Origin: Actinomycetota bacterium
GTDB lineage: Bacteria > Actinomycetota > Actinomycetes > S36-B12
Assembly (NCBI GenBank): GCA_016717115.1
Contig: JADKGE010000012.1
Coordinates: 45,001 to 100,565, forward strand
Reading direction: 5' to 3'
Length of the DNA stretch: 55,565 bases
In this document: positions 28,820 through 37,462 of the stretch, in pieces
Layout of the letters: the number at the start of each line of letters is the position of its first letter
Position numbering within the stretch: position 1 is the first letter of the stretch
The notes under the pieces: generated by a model
Told to the model about the DNA's origin: nothing
The model's database searches: none
The model's input: only the letters and a program-made list of their open reading frames with translations
Made by a program: the position numbers and the translations under genes

Positions 28820-30337
28820 ATGAGTGACGAGTGGGTGGCTTTCGAGCCGACTGGGGACGACGACGACGTCGAGCTGGTCGACGGCTCGGCCGTGGGCCTG
28901 GCCGACGACGACGCTGATGACGACGACGCCGTCGATGCGGCGCTCGCGGCCGCCCGGGCGGAGTTCGGCGACATCGATGTCGAGCTCGACGAGCTCATGC
29001 GCCCCGGTGGCGAGCACTCCGGCATGCCCGTCCTCGCCGTCGTCGGGCGTCCCAACGTCGGCAAGTCGACCCTCGTCAATCGCATGATCGGGCGACGCGA
29101 GGCCGTGGTCGAGGATGTGCCGGGCGTCACGCGCGACCGGGTGATGTACGAGGCGGAGTGGAACGGCGTGCGCTTCATCCTCATCGACACCGGCGGCTGG
29201 GACCGCAAGGTCAAAGGCATGGCCGCGGCGATCGCAGCGCAGGCCGAGCGAGCGGTCAACGAAACCAACGCCGTCATGTTCATCGTCGACGCCAAGGTCG
29301 GCGCCACCGACACCGACGAGGCCGTCGTCCAGGTGCTGCGCAAGGCCGGCAAGCCCGTGCTCCTCGTCGCCAACAAGGTCGACGACGCCAACACCGAGAT
29401 CGAGGCCGCCACGCTGTGGTCCCTGGGCCTCGGCGAGCCGCATCCGGTGTCGGCGCTGCACGGCCGCGGCTCGGGCGACCTGCTCGACGCGGCCGTCGCG
29501 ATGCTGCCGGAGGAGGGCTCGGGCATGGGCCGGGAGGCCGGTCCCCGACGTGTCGCGCTGCTCGGCAAGCCCAACGTCGGCAAGTCGTCGCTGCTCAACT
29601 CCCTGGCCGGCAGCGAGCGCGTTGTCGTCGACAGCGTCGCGGGCACCACGGTCGACCCGGTCGACGAGCTCATCGAGCTGAAGGACCACTGGTGGTGGTT
29701 CGTCGACACCGCCGGCATCCGCCGGCGCGCGCGGGAGGCCAGCGGGCACGAGTACTACGCCACCCTGCGCACCCAGGCGGCCCTCGACCGTGCCGAGGTG
29801 GCGATCGTCCTCGTCGATGCGTCAGAGCCGCTCAGCGAGCAGGACGTTCGCATCATCCACATGGTGATCGAGTCGGGCCGAGCCCTCGTCCTCGCGTTCA
29901 ACAAGTGGGATCTCACCGACGAGGAGCGACGCAAGTACCTCGATCGCGAGATCGACCGCGATCTCGTGCAGGTGCCGTGGGCGCCGCGGGTCAACATCTC
30001 CGCCAAGACCAAGCGGCATATCGAGAAGCTCACGCCCGCGATCGAGGCGGCCCTCGAGGGCTGGGAGACCCGTGTCGGCACCGGCCGGCTCAACCAGTTC
30101 ATCAAGGAGCTCACCGACGCCCATCCGCACCCCCTGCGCGGGGGACGCCAGCCTCGCATCCTCTTCGCGGCGCAGGTGCAGACATCGCCGCCGACGTTCG
30201 CTCTCTTCACGACCGGCTTCCTGGAGGCCGGATACCGCCGGTTCATCGAGCGCCGTCTTCGCGAGGACTTCGGTTTCGTCGGAACGCCCATCCGCTTGGT
30301 CATGCGCGTGAGAGAGAAGCGGTCGCGCCGCCGCTAG
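28820..30337 (+). CDS. der: Ribosome-assembly GTPase Der (EngA)
   Basis: 505 aa from ATG 28820; an ATG 6 codons earlier is possible. A strongly acidic head (about 1-65, many Asp) precedes two GTPase domains with P-loops GRPNVGKST (76-84) and GKPNVGKSS (about 249-257), switch segments DVPGVTRDR and DTAGIRRRA, and NKWDL. A KH-like domain closes the protein. Der is needed for 50S subunit maturation. The acidic extension is common in actinobacterial Der proteins. Confidence 0.96.
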   Translation: MSDEWVAFEPTGDDDDVELVDGSAVGLADDDADDDDAVDAALAAARAEFGDIDVELDELMRPGGEHSGMPVLAVVGRPNVGKSTLVNRMIGRREAVVEDVPGVTRDRVMYEAEWNGVRFILIDTGGWDRKVKGMAAAIAAQAERAVNETNAVMFIVDAKVGATDTDEAVVQVLRKAGKPVLLVANKVDDANTEIEAATLWSLGLGEPHPVSALHGRGSGDLLDAAVAMLPEEGSGMGREAGPRRVALLGKPNVGKSSLLNSLAGSERVVVDSVAGTTVDPVDELIELKDHWWWFVDTAGIRRRAREASGHEYYATLRTQAALDRAEVAIVLVDASEPLSEQDVRIIHMVIESGRALVLAFNKWDLTDEERRKYLDREIDRDLVQVPWAPRVNISAKTKRHIEKLTPAIEAALEGWETRVGTGRLNQFIKELTDAHPHPLRGGRQPRILFAAQVQTSPPTFALFTTGFLEAGYRRFIERRLREDFGFVGTPIRLVMRVREKRSRRR

Positions 30338-30342
30338 TCCAC

Positions 30343-30348
30343 TACGGT
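30343..30348 (+). promoter_or_regulatory. -10 box for the YVTN-propeller gene (leaderless start)
   Basis: TACGGT, then 6 bases, then ATG 30355. No Shine-Dalgarno sequence is present. Confidence 0.55.
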
Positions 30349-30354
30349 CGGTGG

Positions 30355-31734
30355 ATGCCACTGTGCCGCTCGTCCGTCGTCACCGTCGCGGGCCTCGCCC
30401 TCGTCGCCTCCTTGAGCACCCCAGCGGAGGCCGCCAGCGCGGCCCCGGGACGGTCGCCGATCTCCACGGTGACGGTCGGGCAGGGTCCGAGCGCGCCGGT
30501 CGCATCGGGCACGCGCCTGTTCGTCGCCAACGCCGGTGACGGCACCGTGTCCGTCATCGACGCCGCCACGACCACCGTCATCGCGACCATTGCCGTAGGT
30601 GCGAATCCGTCGACACCGGCCGCGGGTGGCGGCCGCGTCTACGTCCCCGTCACCGGGGCCGGCTCGATCGCCGTCATCGACGCCACCGCGCTGTCGGTCG
30701 TCGCGACGATCGCCGTCGGGCAGAGCCCGGCGACGCCCCTGGTCGCGTCCAGCACGACCGTCGTCGTCCCGAACACCGGTTCGGGCACGGTGTCGATCGT
30801 GGACGTCACCTCGAACACGGTCACCGCGACCGTCCCTGTGGGCGTCGGCCCCGGCACACCCGTCGCGGGCACCGGCAGCCAGTACGCGGCGTATGGCGAC
30901 ACCGTCTTCGTGCCGAACGCGGGATCCGCGTCGGTGTCGATCCTGGACCTGAAGACGAACACGGTGACGTCCACCATCGTGGTGGGCCAGGCGCCCGGCC
31001 CGCCCGCGGTCTCGCCGGCCCTGTCGGGATGGGACCAGGTGTACGTGCCCAACGCCGGGTCGAGCACGGTGACGGTGCTCCCTCAAGGGCCGAGCGGCAC
31101 CCCGACGTCGATCCCGACCGGGACAGGCCCCGTCACGCCGTCGCAGAGCGTGGACGGATCGTTCGTGCTCATCCCCAATGCCGGCGACGGGACCGTGACG
31201 GTGTTCGACAACGACGCGAACGCGGTGAGGGGCAGGCTGGTGGTGGGACGCCGTCCCGGACCGGGGGCGAGCGCGGCCAACGTCAACACCGTCTTCGTCC
31301 CCAACCGCGGCAGCGGGTCGATCGCGGTCATCAACGCGCGTCGCGGCACCCTGACCGCGACGATCAGCGTCGGCCCCGATCCCACCACGCCGGCGATCGT
31401 GGGCAGCCAGCTGTTCGTCAGCAGCCCCTCGACCGGCCGAGTGACCTTCGTCGACCTGTCGCGGCGGTTGTGGCCGACGGCGCCGCGCGGGGTCGCGGCC
31501 CGGGCGGTACGGCACGGGGCCGTCGTGTCCTGGCGGGCCCCCCGGTCCGACGGGGCGGCCGCGGTCACGCGCTACGTCGTGACGGGGTCGGCAGGCGGGA
31601 CGTGCTCGACGAAGGGGACGTCCTGCACCGTGAAGGGCCTCCGCACGGGCACGCGCGCGAGTTTCGAGGTGCGGGCGCGCTCGAGCGTCGCGACCGGCCT
31701 GGCGGGCACGTCGAACAGGGTCCGCGTCAGGTAG
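30355..31734 (+). CDS. Secreted YVTN-repeat beta-propeller with C-terminal fibronectin III domain
   Basis: 459 aa. A signal peptide covers about 1-27 (ending PAEAASA). Seven or so repeats of about 43 residues follow (for example LFVANAGDGTVSVIDAATTTVIATIAVG), the YncE/YVTN beta-propeller pattern, to about residue 370. One fibronectin type III domain makes up the last 85 residues (PRGVAARAVRHGAVVSWRAP and SFEVRARSSVATGLAGTSN-like end). No catalytic residues or sorting signal. Likely an extracellular binding or adhesion protein; ligand unknown. Its stop overlaps the end of the convergent lipase gene by 8 bases. Confidence 0.92.
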   Translation: MPLCRSSVVTVAGLALVASLSTPAEAASAAPGRSPISTVTVGQGPSAPVASGTRLFVANAGDGTVSVIDAATTTVIATIAVGANPSTPAAGGGRVYVPVTGAGSIAVIDATALSVVATIAVGQSPATPLVASSTTVVVPNTGSGTVSIVDVTSNTVTATVPVGVGPGTPVAGTGSQYAAYGDTVFVPNAGSASVSILDLKTNTVTSTIVVGQAPGPPAVSPALSGWDQVYVPNAGSSTVTVLPQGPSGTPTSIPTGTGPVTPSQSVDGSFVLIPNAGDGTVTVFDNDANAVRGRLVVGRRPGPGASAANVNTVFVPNRGSGSIAVINARRGTLTATISVGPDPTTPAIVGSQLFVSSPSTGRVTFVDLSRRLWPTAPRGVAARAVRHGAVVSWRAPRSDGAAAVTRYVVTGSAGGTCSTKGTSCTVKGLRTGTRASFEVRARSSVATGLAGTSNRVRVR

Positions 31735-32964
31735 CCGGTGCCTTCGCGGGCACCGGCGGGGGAACATCGCACGTCCGCGGGGCTGGCCGGCCGGCGAAGC
31801 GGTCGGCGATCCACGCGACCGCCATCGGCCCGGCGGTGGTGGCCGCGGCTTGGTGCGTGACGCCGCCCATCCACAGCATGCTCAGGGTCGACCCGGCGTC
31901 GCACCAGTCCTCCTGCACGATGGCGTTCGGCCACGGCAGCACCACCTGGTCGGCCGTGCCCTGCGCGATGAAGGCTGGCATGGCGGCGGGCAGGGGAGCG
32001 GGCGTCTGGTCGTGCGCCGCGTCGACCCACGGCTGGACGGTCAACGGGTCGGCGGCGAAGAACTGCTGCCCCGCCTTCTCCCGGACGAGCCCTTCCAGCC
32101 CGGCCTGCTTGACGCACTCTGCCGCGAGCCGCTGCGACGCGTCGAGTCCGGCGCTAGACACGACACCCTCCACGGGCAGTCCGGGGTAGTAGGCGGGCCA
32201 CGACTCGAGGATGTCCGGGCCGAGCACCCAGCCGGCAACCGTGTCCCACTGCTGTCCCATGATGTCGGCCAGTTCGAGGGCTGGGGCGGCGGCGGCAACG
32301 CCGACGAGGTCAAGCTCGGGCGCATACTCCTCGCCGAGGTGGCCCGTCCAGATGGACGTGTGTCCGCCCTGCGAGTGACCCCACGTGACGTAGCGGCTGC
32401 CGGCCTTCGCCTCCGGCACGTTGCGCGCGGCGCGCACGGCGTTGACGACGTCGCGGACCTCCGACTGGGCGACGAGATACAGGCTCGGTCCGGGGGTGCC
32501 CAGCCCGACGTAGTCCGTCGACACCACCACCCACCCCAGCGTCATCATCTGGTCGAGCCAGTTGTCGGTGTCCTGCAGGGGATTGGCCGACCGCGAGGGC
32601 ACGCAGGCATCGCCCATGCCGAGCGTGCCGTGGGCCCACGCCACGATGGGCCGCCCTCGGTTGGTGCGGGTGCGTCGGGGATGAAAAGCATGCCGCCCGA
32701 CGCGGCGCGCGTGCCGTCTGGCGTCTCGGAGACATACAGGATCCGGTAGGCGCTGGCGTTAGGGACGCTCACGTCCAGCGGTTCCATTCGGATGACCGCG
32801 CCCAGGGCCTCGGGCAGGGGGGTCGGGGGCGTGTAGAACGGATCGAGCACCGCCTGCTCCGTGCCCGTCTGCACCCGCGCGGAGCCCACCGCCGCGACGA
32901 TCACCATCGCCCCTGCGGTCAGCAGTGCGAGGAGGACAATTCCCGTCCATCGCAGCGCGGCCAT
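31727..32964 (-). pseudogene. Secreted lipase/alpha-beta hydrolase, one-base frameshift
   Basis: Reads from ATG 32964 with an N-terminal membrane anchor or signal (IVLLALLTAGAMVIVAAVG). The frame shifts after PDAPAPTEG at 32654-32656 (three C on the plus strand). One extra base restores EGRPIVAWAHGTLG and then the rest: nucleophile GHSQGG, acid region GTADQVV and His in GGVTHQAA. The repaired product is about 412 aa and resembles actinobacterial secretory lipases. Every catalytic residue lies in the second frame, so as written the gene would be inactive. Two to four Cys may form disulphides. A sequencing deletion is as likely as a real mutation. Confidence 0.8.
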
Positions 32965-33018
32965 ACGGCCAACGTAGACCTGCCGACGACGGGTTCGAGG
33001 CTGGCGGACGCGACCGTG

Positions 33019-33024
33019 TAGTGT
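33019..33024 (+). promoter_or_regulatory. -10 box for tRNA-Pro
   Basis: TAGTGT lies 27 bases before the mature tRNA 5' end, a normal distance for a tRNA promoter with a short 5' leader. No clear -35 element. Confidence 0.4.
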
Positions 33025-33051
33025 TCATCCGCCCCGTGAAAACGCGGGCAA

Positions 33052-33180
<129 letters not shown>

Positions 33181-33500
33181 GGGCTTTGACATCCAAACTG
33201 ACATCCATTCGTGGACGACGGGGGACGGTTCGGGCGAGCCTGGCGAGACCCAGGTCCTGGGGGCGTTCGCGGCGATCGTGGGTCCCGATCCGCGGTGGCG
33301 GGAGATCTGAGAAGCGAGGGACGATATCCGGCCCTGGTCTCGGCTACCGGAGTGAGCGCGGCCTGGTCCACCTGCGGTTCGGAGTGTTCGAGGAGGTTTG
33401 ACTCCCCGCCGTCTGGGGAATCAGAGCGTTGTCAGCCCCCGATGACCGCACTTCCCTGTTTCCCCCCGACAGGCAGCCGCGGTAGCCGGCCGATACACAC
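33181..33500. other. Gene-free stretch after attL
   Basis: No convincing gene. It holds two near-copies of 'gacatccaaact / gacatccattcg' at the left and, at 33430-33447, the 18-mer tgtcagcccccgatgacc that recurs after the right att copy (39558-39575). Probably debris of the element. Confidence 0.6.
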
Positions 33501-33547
33501 GGGTGAGGGCGACTCCCCCACGGGAGAGTTCCGGGTCGCCCTCACCC
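33501..33547 (-). terminator. Terminator hairpin of the diguanylate cyclase gene
   Basis: A perfect 13-bp stem (gggtgagggcgac / gtcgccctcaccc) with a 21-base loop overlaps the stop codon of the minus-strand gene at 33542. There is no U-tract, as is common for actinobacterial terminators. Confidence 0.6.
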
Positions 33548-35041
33548 CAGTTGCGCGGTGCGGTCCGTGGGCCGGGTGGGCGAGCCGAGCACGCGGTCAC
33601 GGCCGGCGGCCTTGGCTGCATACAAGGCCCGGTCGGCTTCCTCGACGGTGGCGACGATGGGGCGCGGGGCGTCGTGGTCGGCGTAGCCGATGGACACGGT
33701 CACCGGTGGCGGGGTGGTGCGGCGCATCCCCTCCAGGTACTGGGGAGCGCCGAACGAGCAGCTCCCCGACAGGATCAGGGCGAACTCCTCTCCTCCGTAG
33801 CGGGCGAGGAAGATCGACGGGTCGAGTTCGGCGCGCCACTGCCGGGCGCAGGTCTCGAGCAGAGCGTCTCCGGCGAGGTGGCCGTGGGCGTCGTTGTAGT
33901 CCTTGAAGTGGTCGATGTCGGCCATGGCGACCGTCAGGGGCATCCCGGCGGCGTTCGCGGCGGCGACCGCGCGGATGAGTTCGAAGTCCCATGAGCGGCG
34001 GTTCGGCAGGCTGGTCAGCGCGTCGGTTCGAGACAGGGCGGCGAGCCGGTCGGACTGGCGTTGCACCGTGGACAGCAGCAGCAGGATCCGCCAGATCACC
34101 AGCACATTCACAACAATGGACGCCAACGCCAGGACGAACACCTGCGGCGTGCCGTCGTCGCGGGTGCCGACGGCGAGCAGGATCGGTGCGGTCAGGGCGC
34201 CGATGCCCAGGGCCAGAGTTCGCGGCGGCGACATCATAGAGGTGCCCTGCGGGGACGGCTGCCCGATCGTCGCGGCTTGCGGGTCGGTGGCGGCGCCGGC
34301 CATCAGAAGGACCCCGCCCAGGTAGAGGGCTTCGAGCCATCCGGGGGCCTGGTCGGCGCTGCCAGTGGCGGCCAGGCCGTTGTAGACGAGGTCGGCGGTC
34401 AGCGTCACCGCTACCGAGGCGGTCAGCAGGACCAGGGCGGCCATCGGGCGCCCGCCCCCGACGGTCAGCCGGATGAGGATCGCCAGGACCACCAGGTCCA
34501 GGACCGGGTAGGCCAGCGCCAGAATCGTGCTGGCGTCCGCCGGTGCGGGCTGGTTCAGCATGGGCACCAGCACGAACGTCGTGGCCACGGATACTGCGGC
34601 GACGGTGATGACGGCCGAGTCGATCCACGCCTGCCGGTCCCACACCCGCTGGCGCTGGCGCATCAACACGATCAGCGCCACGATCTGCGGCACATATGCC
34701 GCCACGTACAGCAGGTCAGCCCAACTAGGGAACGGGTCCATGCCCAGGTGGTACTGGTACACGTCGTAGACGACGTTCGCCGACACCGTCAACGCCACGT
34801 ACACCCACAGCGTCCACCACACGGAGCGCGCCCGACGGGGCATCCGCAAAGCGACGACGAGGAACACCACCACCGCGGCGAGTTGCGTCCCGACCGACAC
34901 CGCTACCCAGGCCGGGGAGTCCACCGTCAGCACCACCATCAAGGCCAGCGCCAGGAGCCCCAGGCCCGCACCGACCAGCCGCACCCCGGCAACGCGCGTC
35001 ATCGCGCCCCCCGAGGTGCCACCTGACCGATTTGCTCCCAT
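33542..35041 (-). CDS. Membrane diguanylate cyclase (GGDEF)
   Basis: 499 aa from ATG 35041; an earlier start at 35074 is possible. About nine to ten hydrophobic helices fill residues 18-325, without a recognised sensor signature. The GGDEF domain starts at RLAALSRTDALTSLPNRR and has the active motif RYGGEEF (416-420) plus ADIDHFKDYND, so it should make cyclic di-GMP. The five-residue-upstream RxxD inhibitory site is absent (DPSI there), so product inhibition by that route is unlikely. It is cargo of the tRNA-Pro element. Confidence 0.93.
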   Translation of the reverse strand: MGANRSGGTSGGAMTRVAGVRLVGAGLGLLALALMVVLTVDSPAWVAVSVGTQLAAVVVFLVVALRMPRRARSVWWTLWVYVALTVSANVVYDVYQYHLGMDPFPSWADLLYVAAYVPQIVALIVLMRQRQRVWDRQAWIDSAVITVAAVSVATTFVLVPMLNQPAPADASTILALAYPVLDLVVLAILIRLTVGGGRPMAALVLLTASVAVTLTADLVYNGLAATGSADQAPGWLEALYLGGVLLMAGAATDPQAATIGQPSPQGTSMMSPPRTLALGIGALTAPILLAVGTRDDGTPQVFVLALASIVVNVLVIWRILLLLSTVQRQSDRLAALSRTDALTSLPNRRSWDFELIRAVAAANAAGMPLTVAMADIDHFKDYNDAHGHLAGDALLETCARQWRAELDPSIFLARYGGEEFALILSGSCSFGAPQYLEGMRRTTPPPVTVSIGYADHDAPRPIVATVEEADRALYAAKAAGRDRVLGSPTRPTDRTAQLG

Positions 35042-35187
35042 GACGAAACGATAGCGACGAGACACCACGCACACCCGCTCAGCGAACGGTGCCCGCTACG
35101 GGTGGCGGGGGTGGCTCGGCGTACCCACTCCTGGCCGAGGACATCGAGCCCCCCGGTGCAGGCGCCATCGCTGATGAACAGCGAGCC

Positions 35188-35388
35188 CTACGGAAGGGAG
35201 TTAGCCGTATTGTTGAAGATGTTGCTGAGACGGCCGCCCAGAAGCGTGACAGCCACGATGATCACGACGGCGATGAGGGCCACGATGAGCCCGTACTCGA
35301 CCGCAGTTGCACCTCTGTCGCGAGACCGTGTCATGTCTTCGCGAAGCAGCACCATCCTGATGTGCGTCCTGAGCATCAACTCACGCAT
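35188..35388 (-). CDS. Orphan Flp/Fap type IVb pilin
   Basis: 66 aa. ATG 35388 follows 'gaggag' at 7 bases. The sequence has the Flp prepilin signature: basic leader ending RDRG, then ATAVEYGLIVALIAVVIIVAV, with the glutamate of the mature N-terminus. Cleavage is expected after the Gly. No tad/cpa assembly genes, TadV-type peptidase or secretion ATPase are in the window, so it would depend on machinery elsewhere or be a relic. Confidence 0.9.
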   Translation of the reverse strand: MRELMLRTHIRMVLLREDMTRSRDRGATAVEYGLIVALIAVVIIVAVTLLGGRLSNIFNNTANSLP

Positions 35389-35619
35389 GTCATTCTCCTC
35401 TGGTTAATGGCGGTATCGGACGGTGCGCCCCATTCGTGCCCCCACCTCGCGCGGACTTCTAGGACAAGCCAGCGCTTCGCCGCTCGTGAGCCGTTTCGTC
35501 GAGATTTCGAGTGAGGAATGACTTCCTTGGGCAGCTCGTCGCCGCTACCCTTCAAGTGGCCGAGCAGCGCATTCACCGCAGGGGCTTAGCGGTCATTGAA
35601 TCCCGGCATGGAGACCACG
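35389..35619. other. Upstream region of the pilin gene
   Basis: 231 bases without a supported gene between the Flp pilin start and the end of the next minus-strand gene. It must hold the pilin promoter, but I see no TANNNT box at a convincing distance. Confidence 0.4.
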
Positions 35620-35880
35620 CTAGACGCCCCCGCATGACGAGGCCTCCTCTCTGGCTGGCCCTACGTCCAGAAGCTCACCGCTAAGCCAATGCTCATACGT
35701 GAGCCCTTCACGGTGGTAGCGCACCAGGGCGGTCCACAGCCCCTCCCGCCTGTCGAGCCAGCGCCATGCAAGCAGCACCCCGGGCCACCACTCAGCCCGC
35801 TCGGCGAAGGGCAGCTCCCCGATCCAGGGCGGTGCTGGCGGCCGCTCGATGACCGCCTGGACTCGGACAGGGATGGTCAC
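35620..35880 (-). CDS. Small hypothetical protein (leaderless start)
   Basis: 86 aa from GTG 35880. The minus strand has TACGGT 7 bases before this GTG, which decides the start; an upstream ATG at 35994 would overlap the ATG of the AAA+ gene on the other strand and lacks support. The protein is Trp-rich (ERAEWWPGVLLAWRWLDRR) and ends with a beta-like segment WTALVRYHREGLTYEHWLSG. That last pattern looks like a conserved short actinobacterial family, which I cannot name. Role unknown. Confidence 0.65.
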   Translation of the reverse strand: MTIPVRVQAVIERPPAPPWIGELPFAERAEWWPGVLLAWRWLDRREGLWTALVRYHREGLTYEHWLSGELLDVGPAREEASSCGGV

Positions 35881-35887
35881 GCCGGCC

Positions 35888-35893
35888 ACCGTA
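35888..35893 (-). promoter_or_regulatory. -10 box for the small protein at 35620-35880
   Basis: TACGGT on the minus strand followed by 7 bases and GTG 35880; leaderless arrangement. Confidence 0.5.
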
Positions 35894-35992
35894 GGGGGAG
35901 GCCCTGACGGGACCTGCTGGGCAAGCCCGGCGTCCCGAAAGACGCCCCCAAGAGGGGGGTGACCAACGACCGTCCAGATGGTGCAATGAGGC

Positions 35993-36559
35993 ATGGAGCC
36001 CGACCAGAACCCGAACGTCTCCCCCGGCAAGCGCACCGTTCCCTCGGCCTCGTGGGGCGACCTCGACCTCGCCGAGGGGACGCTGCAACAGTTGCGGGAC
36101 CTGGAGCAGCTCGCAGCGGAGGCCCGGAGCTCCAGTCGGGTAGGCGACAAGGCGCCTCGGCGCGGTGTCATCGCGCTCTTCATAGGTGACGCGGCCCCGG
36201 CGAAGGCCCGTGCCGCAGCGGCGCTGGCCAAGTGGCTGGGTGCTGACCTGGTGACCGTGGACCTGTCTGGGGTGGTCAGCCAGTACATCGGCGAGACCGA
36301 GAAGAACCTGAGGCGGGTGTTCGCCGCCGCCGAGGAGTCGGCGGCGGTCCTGTTCTTCGACGAGGCCGACGCCTTGTTCGGCAAGCGGACCGACGTGAAG
36401 GACTCCCATGACCGCTACCAGAAACAGGAGGTGGACTACCTCCTCCAGCGAGTCGAGGCCTACGCCGGCCTGGTCATCCTGGCGACCAACATGCGGGACG
36501 ACGAGGCACTGGCTGTCATCAAGCGGCCCCCCGTCGCGGTGCGCTTCCACGAGCCCTGA
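35993..36559 (+). CDS. Degenerate AAA+ ATPase, contractile-injection-type
   Basis: 188 aa from ATG 35993. Core AAA+ features: VVSQYIGETEKNLRRVF (96-110), Walker B VLFFDEADALFGKR (119-132), DVKDSHDRY and sensor-1 LATN (163-166). This wording is typical of AAA+ proteins that accompany extracellular contractile injection systems. The Walker A position reads GDAAPAKA (65-72) instead of GxxxxGK(S/T): the Gly before Lys and the Ser/Thr after it are lost. The protein stops right after the ATPase core, with no Arg finger or lid. ATP hydrolysis is doubtful. No other injection-system gene is adjacent. Confidence 0.75.
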   Translation: MEPDQNPNVSPGKRTVPSASWGDLDLAEGTLQQLRDLEQLAAEARSSSRVGDKAPRRGVIALFIGDAAPAKARAAAALAKWLGADLVTVDLSGVVSQYIGETEKNLRRVFAAAEESAAVLFFDEADALFGKRTDVKDSHDRYQKQEVDYLLQRVEAYAGLVILATNMRDDEALAVIKRPPVAVRFHEP

Positions 36560-36683
36560 GGGCGCGGCCCGTGCGCCGCAAGTCGCCCGAGAGGAGCCGG
36601 ACTCCACCTCCCGTAGCGGGGTCGAGGAGCCCCAGAAGCCGCCTGAGACTGCGCGCTTGCCTCGCGATCAGCCGTAGACGCGT

Positions 36684-36944
36684 TCACATGGGTCCGCCTG
36701 CCAGACGCAGCTGGCGGCGTTCCTCGTCCCATGCCGAACTGGACCCCCGGGCTGGTGGTGTGGCCTGTTCCTCGGTCTGGTCATCGAGGGGGACGTGCGC
36801 TTCGGCTTCGAGTTCGGCCAAGGTCCCCTTGTAGCGGCTTCGGGCCGGGACTTCGGGAGTCGTATCGGGGTCCAGGCTGTCGTCCCGCGCGTCGTGGATG
36901 GCGTCGCGTGGGGTGCGTTCGGGCTGGGGCGGGACGGCGGTCAC
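36684..36944 (-). CDS. Small acidic hypothetical protein
   Basis: 86 aa from GTG 36944. CACAAT lies 7 bases upstream on the minus strand, a weak leaderless -10. Charged and probably disordered (many Asp/Glu/Arg, Pro-rich start, RSRYKGTLAELEAEAHVPL in the middle). No motif recognised. G/C-ending codons give modest support; it could be spurious. Confidence 0.4.
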   Translation of the reverse strand: MTAVPPQPERTPRDAIHDARDDSLDPDTTPEVPARSRYKGTLAELEAEAHVPLDDQTEEQATPPARGSSSAWDEERRQLRLAGGPM

Positions 36945-37462
36945 AGCCCCGATTGTGCCTGATGGAGGGCCATCGGCGGCCGACGCCGCATGCCATTGGC
37001 CGCCAACAACTTCCGAGCGGGCTTGTACCGCGAGAGGCTAGAGACACCCAGCCAGACGATGGTGCGCCCAGGCGGCGGATCGGAGGAGACGCAGGTCGCT
37101 CTCGCGTGTGTGGGACGGCCGCCGTTGGGTGCCTGAGCAACGGCACACGGCAGCGAAGGCAGCGAGACTGATCACCGCCGACCCCCTGTCGCGCCGTAAC
37201 ACTGCGCTCCTCCGGTGCTTGACAGTTGCTTGGGCACAGAACCCGTCACTCCCCACGGACGGAATCCCGTCGCCCGCTGGGAACGGGTCTTGAGTCCGAA
37301 GAACGAACCCGGTGGGCGAATCACCAAATCTGATCCCTGTCAAGGACGTTCAGCACGGCATGAGTCGGGCCGATGCCCTACGTTCCCAGCAAGGGCAGGG
37401 CTAGTCGTTTCAGGGCATGCTGCGCCAGAGCGGTCCACTCTGCGTGGACGGGGGAATCGGGG
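36945..37462. other. Gene-free stretch inside the element
   Basis: 518 bases with mixed composition. A short plus-strand fragment at 37108-37293 begins MWDGRRWVPEQR, resembling the W-DG-x-W motif of some actinobacterial membrane proteins, but codon bias is poor and nothing continues it. No hairpin or promoter stands out. Confidence 0.5.

Noticed and set aside
27284..29749. An 821-codon minus-strand frame opposite cmk, the acyltransferase-like gene and der
   Set aside because: All three plus-strand genes are clear families; the antisense protein has no domain and typical shadow composition.
35881..35994. Minus-strand extension of the small protein up to an ATG at 35994
   Set aside because: That ATG overlaps the ATG of the AAA+ gene on the other strand and has no start signal, whereas GTG 35880 has a TACGGT box 7 bases upstream.
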